Translations under genes and position numbers: made by a program
Notes under the pieces: model-generated
Seen by the model: the letters and a program-made list of their open reading frames with translations, nothing else
Told to the model about the DNA's origin: nothing
Databases searched by the model: none
In this document: positions 1 to 6,195 of the stretch, piece by piece
Layout: each line of letters begins with the position of its first letter
How positions within the stretch are numbered: the first letter of the stretch is position 1
Source: an uncultured Clostridia bacterium
GTDB lineage: Bacteria; Bacillota; Clostridia; Oscillospirales; Acutalibacteraceae
Reading direction: 5' to 3'
Assembly: GCA_945224895.1 (NCBI GenBank)
Contig: CALYNW010000065.1
Coordinates: 1 to 6,241, forward strand
Length of the DNA: 6,241 nt

Positions 1-28
1 GGATTATATATAGATTTGAGTGAACATT

Positions 29-694
29 ATGGATATCAGAGAAGAGCTTTTTAAAAATCAAGATACAAAATACGCAGATTTTCACAGTAGACTTGTGCCT
101 AATATTGAACGTGAAAGAATAATCGGAGTAAGAATACCTGTTTTACGAAAAATATCTAAGAAAGTCGCAAATGATAAATACAAATTATCTAACTATTATT
201 ATGAAGAAATAATGGTAAAGGGTATGATAATAGGCTATGAAAAATGCAGTATCGAAAAGCATTTGTCCGATTTAAAGGATTTTGTACCTCTTATTGATAA
301 CTGGGCAGTATGCGATTGCTGCTGTTCTACATATAAATTCACGCAAAAAAATATGACTGCCGTTTGGAATTTCATATTGCCGTATTTATCGGGTAGTGAA
401 TATGAAATTCGCTTTGCAGTCGTTATGATGATGGATTATTTTCTGACAGACGATTATATTGACGAGGTTCTTGAAAAGCTTATTTTTTTGAAATCAGATG
501 AATATTACGTCAATATGGCAGTTGCCTGGGCATTATCGGTTGCTTTTGTAAAATTTGAAGAAAAGGTTTACAAAATAATTGAAGAAAACAGACTTTCAGC
601 TTGGGTCCATAATAAAACCATTCAAAAAATCTGTGAGTCAAACAGAGTAGATAAAAACATTAAATATGCTTTAAAGCAGTTGAAAATTAAATAA
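29..694 (+). CDS. DNA alkylation repair protein, AlkD-like HEAT-repeat DNA glycosylase
   Basis: This is a 221-residue all-helical protein of the small AlkD-like family (COG4912), whose characterised members excise cationic alkylated bases such as 3- and 7-methylpurines. The N-terminus (LFKNQDTKYADFHSRL, then IIGVRIPVLRKI) is typical of the family. The motif NWAVCD puts Trp92 four residues before Asp96, the spacing of the Trp/Asp active-site pair in Bacillus cereus AlkD. Arg128 (RFAVVMM) and Trp167 (MAVAWALS) fall where AlkD has its other cleft residues. These assignments come from motif spacing, not an alignment. The start is uncertain. I prefer ATG at 29, which has only a weak GAG upstream. 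An in-frame GTG at 20 would add three residues and overlap by GTGA with a frame that stops at 21-23, possibly the end of an upstream gene. Cysteines cluster at 95-99 next to the catalytic Asp. The gene looks AT-richer than its neighbours. Confidence 0.9.
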   Translation: MDIREELFKNQDTKYADFHSRLVPNIERERIIGVRIPVLRKISKKVANDKYKLSNYYYEEIMVKGMIIGYEKCSIEKHLSDLKDFVPLIDNWAVCDCCCSTYKFTQKNMTAVWNFILPYLSGSEYEIRFAVVMMMDYFLTDDYIDEVLEKLIFLKSDEYYVNMAVAWALSVAFVKFEEKVYKIIEENRLSAWVHNKTIQKICESNRVDKNIKYALKQLKIK

Positions 695-708
695 AATAAA
701 ATAAAATA

Positions 709-734
709 AGCACCGAACAATCGGTGCTGTTTTT
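709..734 (+). terminator. Bidirectional intrinsic terminator shared by the alkD-like gene and rpmB
   Basis: A perfect 8-bp stem AGCACCGA (709-716) / TCGGTGCT (721-728) with loop ACAA is followed on the plus strand by T5 (730-734). On the minus strand it is followed by a T-rich run, the complement of the TAAAA-type repeats at 686-708. It lies 15 bases past the alkD-like stop and 17 bases past the rpmB stop, so it can end both converging transcripts. Confidence 0.9.
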
Positions 735-744
735 ATGCGAAATA

Positions 745-930
745 TTAAGCTCTTTCAACCTTACCTGAGCGAAGACATCTTGTGCAAACATAAACTCTTT
801 TAGGAGAGCCGTTTACAATAGCCTTAACTTTTTTAATGTTTGGTTTCCAGGTTCTGTTTGATCTTCTGTGTGAGTGAGAAACCTTGATGCCGAAAGATAC
901 GTCTTTTCCGCAGTATTCACATTTTGCCAT
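745..930 (-). CDS. rpmB: 50S ribosomal protein L28 (zinc-binding, four-cysteine form)
   Basis: This is a 61-residue basic protein of the large ribosomal subunit. It opens MAKCEYCGKDVSFGIKVSHS, continues with a basic stretch (HRRSNRTWKPNIKKV), and ends KRVYVCTRCLRSGKVERA, the standard L28 layout at full length. Cys4, Cys7, Cys49 and Cys52 form the two CxxC pairs of the zinc-binding version, as opposed to the cysteine-free paralogue some bacteria use in zinc limitation. The start at 930 is fixed by GGAGGTG at 944-938, seven bases upstream. An in-frame ATG at 1017 would add 29 unrelated residues and would lie upstream of the promoter. The gene is monocistronic as far as seen, divergent from recA, with its own promoter and a terminator 17 bases past the stop. 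Confidence 0.97.
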   Translation of the reverse strand: MAKCEYCGKDVSFGIKVSHSHRRSNRTWKPNIKKVKAIVNGSPKRVYVCTRCLRSGKVERA

Positions 931-965
931 TTGCGAACACCTCCTTATATACTTGAACGATTGGT

Positions 966-994
966 ATAATATCACAAGTGGAAACAAATTGCAA
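966..994 (-). promoter_or_regulatory. Sigma-A-type promoter of rpmB
   Basis: On the minus strand there is a -35 TTGCAA (994-989), a 17-base spacer and a -10 TATTAT (971-966). Transcription should begin near 959, giving a leader of about 30 bases that ends in a strong GGAGGTG site. No L28 autoregulatory structure is apparent in so short a leader. Confidence 0.8.
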
Positions 995-1041
995 GCATTT
1001 TTTATTATTTTTTTCATAAAGAACTATTTTTGGTGCAACTA

Positions 1042-1070
1042 TTGATTTTAAATACTATATTTAGTATAAT
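1042..1070 (+). promoter_or_regulatory. Sigma-A-type promoter of the recA-recX-rimO-pgsA operon
   Basis: A -35 TTGATT (1042-1047), a 17-base spacer and a perfect -10 TATAAT (1065-1070) predict a start near 1077 and a leader of about 23 bases containing GGAGGT (1088-1093). I see no Bacillus/Clostridium-type LexA operator (CGAAC-N4-GTTCG) in 1018-1099. The rpmB promoter lies back to back with this one, about 50 bases away. Confidence 0.85.
1052..1067. repeat. AT-rich inverted repeat overlapping the recA promoter
   Basis: ATACTA (1052-1057), TATT, TAGTAT (1062-1067) form a perfect 6-bp inverted repeat across the spacer and the first half of the -10 box. It could be a protein-binding operator, but so AT-rich a repeat can arise by chance in this background. 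Confidence 0.3.
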
Positions 1071-1099
1071 ATATAGGATAAAGTATTGGAGGTTATTTT

Positions 1100-2221
1100 A
1101 TGGCATCAGATAAAAAAACAGCACTTGAAACCGCAATGAAAAATATTGAAAAGAAATTCGGTGCAGGTGCTATTATGCGTTTGGGCGAAAATTCAAGCCT
1201 GAAGGTTGACGCTGTTTCAACAGGCTCTCTTACACTTGATATTGCTACGGGAATAGGCGGTCTTCCGAGAGGAAGAATTATTGAGATTTACGGTCCCGAG
1301 TCCAGCGGTAAAACAACACTTGCTCTTCACTGTATTGCCGAGGCTCAAAAAATAGGGGGCACGGCGGCATTTATTGATGCCGAGCATGCCCTTGATCCTG
1401 TATATGCCGGTAATTTGGGCGTTGATGTTGATTCACTTCTTATTGCTCAGCCTGATTACGGTGAGCAGGCTCTCGAAATTGCAGAACAGCTTGTCAGCAG
1501 TGGCGCTATTGATATTATTGTTGTTGACTCCGTTGCGGCACTTGTACCTAAAAGTGAAATTGAGGGTGATATGGGTGACAGCCACGTAGGTCAGCATGCA
1601 CGTCTGATGTCTCAGGCTCTCAGAAAGCTTGCAGGTACTGTTAATAAGACTAATTGCATAATCATATTCATTAACCAGCTACGTGAAAAAATCGGTGTTA
1701 TGTACGGAAATCCTGAGGTTACTACGGGTGGTCGTGCATTAAAATTCTATGCATCAATGAGAATTGATGTAAGAAAGGTAGACACAATCAAGACCTCTTC
1801 AACTGATTTTATTGGCTCAAGAACAAGAGCTAAAATAGTTAAGAATAAGGTTGCTCCGCCGTTTAAAACTGCAGAGTTTGATATTATGTACGGCACAGGT
1901 ATAAGCAAGGTCGGAGAAATTCTTGATATGGCTGTTGACTTTGACATTATACATAAGGGCGGTTCATGGTTCTCATACGGCGACAGACGTTTGGGACAGG
2001 GCAGAGACAATGTCAAGGAATTAATCAAAAATGACCCTGAATTTGCCTCTGAGCTTGAACAGAAAATTAAAGAAAAAATGAAAGAAACTGTTGAAAATGC
2101 TCAGCAGGAAAAAGCAGAAAAAGCTGCCGATTCAAAGCCTAAGGATGAGCCAAAGAAAAAAATAACGAAAGAAGAGGCAAGAGCAGAGCTTGATATTGCT
2201 TTTGATGATGACGACGATTAA
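1100..2221 (+). CDS. recA: Recombinase RecA
   Basis: RecA (373 residues, within the usual 340-380) is the cytoplasmic ATPase that forms filaments on single-stranded DNA. It catalyses strand exchange and stimulates LexA self-cleavage in the SOS response. Visible parts are a helical N-terminal polymerisation region (1-33), the ATPase core with Walker A GPESSGKT (65-72), Glu95 in [10 protein letters not shown] as probable catalytic base, and Walker B IIVVD (139-143). DNA loop L1 lies around 155-165. Gln193 in [10 protein letters not shown] and loop L2 (about 194-210) couple ATP state to DNA. The C-terminus is a charged Lys/Glu linker (about 315-355) ending in a run of aspartates (DDDDD), the acidic tail known to restrain RecA. 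The start is supported by GGAGGT at 1088-1093, six bases before ATG. It is the first gene of an overlapping cluster, and its TAA shares one base with the recX ATG. Confidence 0.99.
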   Translation: MASDKKTALETAMKNIEKKFGAGAIMRLGENSSLKVDAVSTGSLTLDIATGIGGLPRGRIIEIYGPESSGKTTLALHCIAEAQKIGGTAAFIDAEHALDPVYAGNLGVDVDSLLIAQPDYGEQALEIAEQLVSSGAIDIIVVDSVAALVPKSEIEGDMGDSHVGQHARLMSQALRKLAGTVNKTNCIIIFINQLREKIGVMYGNPEVTTGGRALKFYASMRIDVRKVDTIKTSSTDFIGSRTRAKIVKNKVAPPFKTAEFDIMYGTGISKVGEILDMAVDFDIIHKGGSWFSYGDRRLGQGRDNVKELIKNDPEFASELEQKIKEKMKETVENAQQEKAEKAADSKPKDEPKKKITKEEARAELDIAFDDDDD

Positions 2222-2829
2222 TGATTATTAAGCATCAAAAGGGCAGGGGAACTAAAATTCATATTCTTCTTGACGACGAATATACTGTTACAACCGATGA
2301 GAATTTTTGGTTTGACAACTATATTCCCGACGGTACGGAAATTACCGATGAAGAATGGAATGAGCTCCTTGTTAAGATAAATTATAAAAAAGCTCTTAAC
2401 AAATGTGCTGATTTACTGTCAAGAAGAGACCATTCCGTAAAGGAGCTTAAAGCTAAGCTTTTGCGCACCGTTGACGAGGTTAGTGCTCAAAGGGCTGTTG
2501 ACAGATACGTAGAAGCAGGATATCTTAATGATGAACGGTATTGTGAAAGGCTTGTTGAATATCTTTTTGAGACTAAAAAATATTCTCCTGCCAATGTCAG
2601 ACAGGAATGCTTTAAGCGTGGTATTGACCGGGAAATAATCGACAGAGTTATGTCTGAATATGATGTCGATACCGTTTCAAGTATTGTTGATTTGCTCAAT
2701 ACAAAATACAGGTCCAAGCTTTTGCAGGAGGACGGGTTTAAGAAGGTTATTGCCTCTTTACAAAGGAAAGGCTTTAGATATTCAGATATAAAATCGGCGT
2801 GTGACAGTGTAGCTGAGTATGACGAATAG
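2221..2829 (+). CDS. recX: Regulatory protein RecX
   Basis: RecX binds along the groove of RecA filaments and, in studied species, limits or tunes filament growth. The 202-residue length is in the usual 150-270 range. The family shows in three helical blocks: LSRRDHSVKELKAKL (66-80), GYLNDERYCERLVEYL (100-115), the hallmark central block, and LQRKGFRYSDIKSA (180-193), the usual C-terminal signature. An N-terminal part of about 55 residues, typical of Firmicute RecX, precedes them. ATG at 2221 overlaps the recA stop by one base (TAATG), and no Shine-Dalgarno sequence is visible in the upstream GATGATGACGACGATTA. Translation therefore probably depends on ribosomes finishing recA, which would keep RecX far below RecA. 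No terminator separates the two genes. Confidence 0.95.
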   Translation: MIIKHQKGRGTKIHILLDDEYTVTTDENFWFDNYIPDGTEITDEEWNELLVKINYKKALNKCADLLSRRDHSVKELKAKLLRTVDEVSAQRAVDRYVEAGYLNDERYCERLVEYLFETKKYSPANVRQECFKRGIDREIIDRVMSEYDVDTVSSIVDLLNTKYRSKLLQEDGFKKVIASLQRKGFRYSDIKSACDSVAEYDE

Positions 2830-4138
2830 GGTAGGTATGATTTCGCTGGGCTGTCCTAAAAATCAGGTGGACGGCGAATTAATGCTTGAAAAATTGAATA
2901 AAAGCGGGTTTGAAATTGCTCAGAGCATCGAGGACAGCGATGTTATGATAATTAACACCTGCGGTTTTATCGAGGATGCTAAAAAGGAAGCTATTGAAAC
3001 AATCCTTGAGGTTGCCGAATATAAAAAAGCGGGTTTGATTTCGGCAATAGTTGTAACAGGCTGTCTTGCAGAAAGATATCAGGACGAGATAATTAAAGAA
3101 ATTCCCGAGGTTGACTCTGTAATCGGTATCGGCGCAGATAACGATATTGTCAAGGTTTGTCAAAAGGCTCTCATAGGCGTCAGAACAAGCTTTTTTCCCG
3201 ACAAGAAATATCTTCAGCTTGAGGGAGAAAGAATGCTTTCTACGCCGTCACACTGGGCTTATTTAAAGATAAGTGACGGATGTGATAACAGATGCTCCTA
3301 CTGTGCTATTCCCCTTATAAGAGGTGGCTATACCGAGAGACCTATGGAGGGTATTATAAGTGAGGCAAGGTCGCTTGCCGAAAAAGGAGTTAAGGAACTT
3401 ATTCTCATTGCACAGGATACCACAAAGTACGGCTTTAAAATCTACTGTGAATATAAGCTTGCGTCTCTTTTAAAGGAGCTTGTTAAGATTGACGGCATTG
3501 AATGGATAAGACTTTATTATTGCTATCCCGACAGAATAACAGATGAGCTTATAGATGTTATCGCAAGTGAAGAAAAAATTTGCTCTTATATTGATATTCC
3601 TTTACAGCATTGCAATAAGGATATTCTTCGCAGTATGAACAGAACAGGCTCATACGAGGAACTAAAAAATCTTATAGATAAGATGCGTAGCAGGATACCC
3701 GATTTGGCATTGAGGACTACATTTATGGTAGGCTTTCCGGGTGAAACCGATGAACAGTTTGAGGAGCTTTGCTCCTTTGTTAAAGAAATCGGCTTTGACA
3801 AAATGGGTTGCTTTACCTATTCACCTGAAGAGGATACTCCTGCATATGATTATGATAATCAAATAGACGAGAACGTAAAAAATGAAAGAGCCGAGGTTCT
3901 TATGGATATTCAGTACGGTGTTACAGAAAAATCCAACAGAGAAAAAGTCGGTAAAACATTTAAGGTTATTGTTGATGAATATACTGACGGCAAGTATAAC
4001 GGAAGAGCCTATTTTGACTCACCTGAAATTGACAGCGGTATTATATTTACATCAGATAAAAAAATACAGGTCGGAGAATTTGTAAACGTAAGAATAACGG
4101 ATTTTGACGGCTATGATTTAATTGGAGTGAGAGTATGA
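2819..4138 (+). CDS. rimO: Ribosomal protein S12 methylthiotransferase RimO
   Basis: RimO is a radical-SAM methylthiotransferase that adds a methylthio group to the conserved aspartate of ribosomal protein S12 (Asp88/89 in E. coli). The N-terminal UPF0004 domain starts ISLGCPKNQVDGELM and carries cluster cysteines Cys12, Cys48 (NTCGF) and Cys82 (TGCLAE). The radical-SAM cluster is CxxxCxxC at Cys155, Cys159 and Cys162 (SDGCDNRCSYCAIP). A TRAM domain fills about 377-439. SLGCPKNQVD and SDGCDNRCSYC fit RimO rather than the tRNA enzymes MiaB and MtaB. Length (439) is normal. The start at 2819 overlaps recX by 11 bases and has only a weak upstream site. It is preferred because the next Met (residue 7) sits inside the first conserved strand. 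The 3' end overlaps pgsA by ATGA. Confidence 0.96.
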   Translation: MTNRVGMISLGCPKNQVDGELMLEKLNKSGFEIAQSIEDSDVMIINTCGFIEDAKKEAIETILEVAEYKKAGLISAIVVTGCLAERYQDEIIKEIPEVDSVIGIGADNDIVKVCQKALIGVRTSFFPDKKYLQLEGERMLSTPSHWAYLKISDGCDNRCSYCAIPLIRGGYTERPMEGIISEARSLAEKGVKELILIAQDTTKYGFKIYCEYKLASLLKELVKIDGIEWIRLYYCYPDRITDELIDVIASEEKICSYIDIPLQHCNKDILRSMNRTGSYEELKNLIDKMRSRIPDLALRTTFMVGFPGETDEQFEELCSFVKEIGFDKMGCFTYSPEEDTPAYDYDNQIDENVKNERAEVLMDIQYGVTEKSNREKVGKTFKVIVDEYTDGKYNGRAYFDSPEIDSGIIFTSDKKIQVGEFVNVRITDFDGYDLIGVRV

Positions 4139-4701
4139 ATTTACCTAATAAAATTACGGTTTTCAGATTTTGCTGTATTCCGTTTCTTATGACGTTTGCT
4201 TATATCGAATTTCCTTACCACTGGGTTGCTACGCTGATTGTTTATTTTATCGCCTGTATGAGCGATAAGGTTGACGGAATTATCGCAAGAAAGCAGGGGC
4301 TTGTTACCGATTTCGGTAAGCTTATGGACCCGCTTTCGGATAAAAGCCTTGTGTTTGCCGCCTATTTAATTCTTATTAATATGGGCTGGCATACAGATAT
4401 TTGCGTTATGCTTATGCTTGCAAGAGAATTTCTTGTTGCAGGTATAAGAATGGCGGCGGCTACAACCGGAGAGGTAATTGCCGCTAATGCCTTTGGTAAA
4501 GCAAAAACGTTTTTGCAGATGGCAACTACCGGTATGACCTTTCTTCTCTTGGCAATAGGTGAGGGTGCCGCTGATATTGATATGACAACTCCGTGGCTTA
4601 ATACGTATTGTACCATTGCCTTTTGGATTGTTACAGCAGTAACCGTTTTGAGTGGTATCATTTATGCAAAAGACGGCTGGCATCTTATAAAAACAAAATA
4701 A
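4135..4701 (+). CDS. pgsA: CDP-diacylglycerol--glycerol-3-phosphate 3-phosphatidyltransferase
   Basis: This membrane enzyme joins CDP-diacylglycerol and sn-glycerol 3-phosphate to give phosphatidylglycerol phosphate and CMP, the committed step to phosphatidylglycerol and cardiolipin. The CDP-alcohol phosphotransferase signature D-x2-D-G-x2-A-R-x8-G-x3-D-x3-D is complete: Asp44, Asp47, Gly48, Ala51, Arg52, Gly61, Asp65 and Asp69. The opening NLPNKITVFRF and the AREFLVAGIR segment (97-106) are typical of PgsA rather than the serine or cardiolipin enzymes. Hydrophobic segments are seen around 8-24, 29-42, 70-85, 122-138 and 153-175, giving a polytopic protein. The 188-residue length is normal. 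ATG at 4135 has GGAG at 4124-4127 and overlaps the rimO TGA in ATGA, so it is the last gene of the recA operon. No intrinsic terminator follows it. The next promoter begins three bases after the stop. Confidence 0.95.
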   Translation: MNLPNKITVFRFCCIPFLMTFAYIEFPYHWVATLIVYFIACMSDKVDGIIARKQGLVTDFGKLMDPLSDKSLVFAAYLILINMGWHTDICVMLMLAREFLVAGIRMAAATTGEVIAANAFGKAKTFLQMATTGMTFLLLAIGEGAADIDMTTPWLNTYCTIAFWIVTAVTVLSGIIYAKDGWHLIKTK

Positions 4702-4704
4702 TTG

Positions 4705-4732
4705 TTGCAAATTTTTAAAAAATATATATAAT
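4705..4732 (+). promoter_or_regulatory. Sigma-A-type promoter of the cysE-cysS operon
   Basis: A -35 TTGCAA (4705-4710), a 16-base spacer and a perfect -10 TATAAT (4727-4732) lie directly after the pgsA stop and upstream of the T-box leader. The expected start is near 4739-4740, just before the first bases of Stem I. Overlapping TATA repeats make the exact -10 register slightly uncertain. Confidence 0.75.
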
Positions 4733-4934
4733 AGTATTGATAGATAAAAACTGTGACAGAGAGAAGTAAGCAGAAAATATTTTATTAAGAGAGCAGGTCC
4801 CTGTGCTGTAAGACCTGTATGAAATATCTGCCCAAATGCACTCTTGAGTTGCCCGAAGGAAATTAAGTATTTCGGGACGGATAGCTCCGTTAGAGGCTTA
4901 AGCTGTAATAATATTTTGCAGTAAAGTATAAAGA

Positions 4935-4964
4935 AGAGTGGAACCGCAGTTTTACATTGCCTCT
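4935..4964 (+). promoter_or_regulatory. T-box antiterminator
   Basis: The two canonical antiterminator helices can be drawn by hand. A1 is AGAG (4935-4938) with CTCT (4961-4964). A2 is GCAG (4946-4949) with TTGC (4957-4960), including one G-U pair. They flank the 7-base bulge TGGAACC (4939-4945) that binds the tRNA acceptor end. Bases 4958-4964 are also the 5' arm of the terminator, so the two structures exclude each other. Confidence 0.85.
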
Positions 4965-4986
4965 GTCATTTGACAGGGGCATTTTT
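4958..4986 (+). terminator. Regulated intrinsic terminator of the Cys T-box
   Basis: A 10-bp stem TGCCTCTGTC (4958-4967) / GACAGGGGCA (4972-4981), with one G-T wobble and loop ATTT, is followed by T5 (4982-4986). When tRNA-Cys is charged this hairpin should stop transcription before cysE. Because nothing else separates pgsA from this point, it may also end read-through from the recA operon. Confidence 0.9.
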
Positions 4987-5008
4987 ATTGTAGGAGTGAG
5001 TAATATAT

Positions 5009-5650
5009 ATGTTTGATTCTTTTAAAGAAGATGTTAAAAGCTTTATGGATCATGACCCTGCCGCAAGAAGCCCTATTGAGATAGTTCTTCTGTATCCCGG
5101 CTTTAAGGCTCTCAGAAGCCATAGAAAGGCTCGATGGTTTCTTGACCACAATATGCCTTTTATCGCAAGATATCTCAGTCAGAGGTCGGCGCATAAAACG
5201 GGAATTGAAATCCATCCCGGTGCAACAATAGGCAGACGTGTCTGTATTGACCACGGAAACGGTATTGTTATCGGTGAAACAACAGAGATCGGTGACGATG
5301 TTATGATATATCAGGGCGTTACCCTAGGAGGTACAGGTAAAGACGTTGGAAAAAGACATCCCACCATTGAAAGCGGTGTTATGATTGGCTCGGGTGCAAA
5401 GGTGCTCGGTCCTATAACAATCGGCAGAAATGCTAAGGTAGCCGCAGGTGCAGTAGTTGTAAAAGACGTTGAGCCTAACTGTACCGTTGTCGGTGTTCCC
5501 GGAGAAATTGTAAGAATTGACGGTGAACGTGTTGATGACCTTGACCAAATTCATATCCCCGATCCGTTAATGAATGCAATAAGAGAAAATGAAGCAAAAA
5601 TTAAATCTCTTGAAGAGGAAATAAAAAAACTAAAGGAGCAGATAAAATGA
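5009..5650 (+). CDS. cysE: Serine O-acetyltransferase
   Basis: CysE transfers acetyl from acetyl-CoA to L-serine, giving O-acetylserine, the carbon skeleton for cysteine. The 213-residue length is the short Firmicute form, without most of the N-terminal helical domain of the 273-residue E. coli enzyme. After a helical region (1-63) comes a left-handed beta-helix of hexapeptide repeats (about 65-165). Probable catalytic and serine-binding residues are Asp16 (HDPAAR), Asp81-His82 (IDHGNG) and His117 (KRHPTI), by motif match to E. coli Asp92, Asp157/His158 and His193. The last 25 residues are a heptad-like charged helix ([21 protein letters not shown]), likely a coiled coil, ending in Lys and not in the Ile that docks into CysK in known complexes. 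The ATG has AGGAG at 4992-4996, a rather long 12-base spacing. It is controlled by the Cys T-box and overlaps cysS by ATGA. Confidence 0.96.
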   Translation: MFDSFKEDVKSFMDHDPAARSPIEIVLLYPGFKALRSHRKARWFLDHNMPFIARYLSQRSAHKTGIEIHPGATIGRRVCIDHGNGIVIGETTEIGDDVMIYQGVTLGGTGKDVGKRHPTIESGVMIGSGAKVLGPITIGRNAKVAAGAVVVKDVEPNCTVVGVPGEIVRIDGERVDDLDQIHIPDPLMNAIRENEAKIKSLEEEIKKLKEQIK

Positions 5651-6195
5651 AGATTTATAACACTATGACAAGGCAAAAGGAAGAATTTATACCCGTTGAT
5701 AAAAACGAGGTTAAGATTTATGCCTGCGGACCTACTGTTTATAATTTTATCCACATAGGAAATGCAAGACCTCTTTGTGTTTTTGATGTTTTGCGAAAAT
5801 ATCTTGAATACAGAGGATATAATGTTAAATTCGTTCAGAACTTTACTGATGTTGACGATAAAATTATAAAGCGTGCAAATGAAGAGGGCTTGACCTTTGA
5901 GGAAGTTTCAAAAAAGTACATTGAAGAATTTTGGACTGATGCTCACGGACTTAACTTTAAGGACGCTACCGTTCACCCAAAGGCAACAGAAAATATTGAT
6001 GAAATTATTGAAATAATCAAATCTCTTGAAGAAAAGGGTTATGCTTATGCCGTTGACGGCGACGTATATTTCAGAACCTTGAAATTTAAGGAATACGGCA
6101 AGCTTAGCCATCAGCCTATTGAGGATTTGCAGTCAGGAGCAAGAATAGCAGTAGGCGAGAAAAAGGAGGACCCGCTTGATTTTGCTTTGTGGAAA
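5647..6195 (+). CDS. cysS: Cysteinyl-tRNA synthetase, 3'-truncated at the contig end
   Basis: CysS charges tRNA-Cys with cysteine. About 183 genuine residues of a usual 460-470 are present, all from the class I catalytic N-terminal region. [18 protein letters not shown] contains zinc-ligand Cys27 and the HIGH-type ATP motif as HIGN (36-39). [16 protein letters not shown] (66-81) and [20 protein letters not shown] (164-183) are strongly conserved CysS segments. The KMSKS loop and anticodon-binding domain lie beyond the window. AAGGAG at 5633-5638 is eight bases before the ATG, which overlaps the cysE stop in ATGA. The frame stays open to 6241, but bases after 6195 are sequencing adapter, so the apparent last 15 residues ([15 protein letters not shown]) do not belong to the protein. 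The next genuine residues should resemble A-A-K-P-G-E, as in other CysS. Confidence 0.97.

Larger units (their letters stand above)
4740..4987 (+). ncRNA. T-box riboswitch leader, tRNA-Cys specific
   Basis: The roughly 250-base leader senses uncharged tRNA by transcription antitermination. Stem I has a basal helix AACT (4749-4752)/AGTT (4847-4850) with facing UGA motifs resembling the kink-turn, then AGTA (4765-4768) of the loop E element. Its distal helix is CAGGTC (4794-4799)/GACCTG (4812-4817), with terminal-loop motif GCTGTAA (4805-4811, fitting GNUGNRA). The specifier is TGC at 4837-4839, followed by A and CTCTTGAG in the same register as well-known leaders such as B. subtilis glyQS. It would pair with the GCA anticodon of tRNA-Cys. 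Two hairpins follow, CCCGAA/TTCGGG (4852-4876) and ACGGA/TCCGT (4877-4890), in the Stem II region, then Stem III CTGTAA/TTGCAG (4903-4921). The T-box motif GAGTGGAACCGCAG ends at 4949. Its UGGA (4939-4942) pairs with UCCA, matching the U discriminator known for tRNA-Cys. Confidence 0.95.

Noticed and set aside
686..708. TAAAA tandem repeat after the alkD-like stop codon
   Set aside because: Only about three imperfect copies of a 5-base AT-rich unit. It is best read as the T tract of the leftward rpmB terminator, not as a functional repeat.
953..968. Possible LexA-like half site (GAAC then GATT) near the rpmB promoter
   Set aside because: Only one half matches CGAAC-N4-GTTCG. The other half is wrong, and the position favours rpmB, a gene with no SOS role.
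931..1017. An N-terminal extension of L28 starting at ATG 1017 on the minus strand
   Set aside because: The added 29 residues resemble nothing in L28. A strong GGAGGTG precedes ATG 930, and the promoter lies within the extension.
1747..2028. Open frame on the minus strand inside recA
   Set aside because: It is opposite a highly conserved coding region, has no ribosome binding site and no recognisable protein features. It is a shadow of recA codon usage.
4362..4710. Two overlapping minus-strand open frames opposite pgsA
   Set aside because: Both lie within the intact pgsA gene, are of low-complexity or implausible composition, and lack promoter and ribosome binding site.
4985..5254. Minus-strand open frame of 89 codons across the start of cysE
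   Set aside because: It overlaps the cysE start and runs to the edge of the T-box terminator. No protein family is recognisable, and the plus-strand gene is certain.
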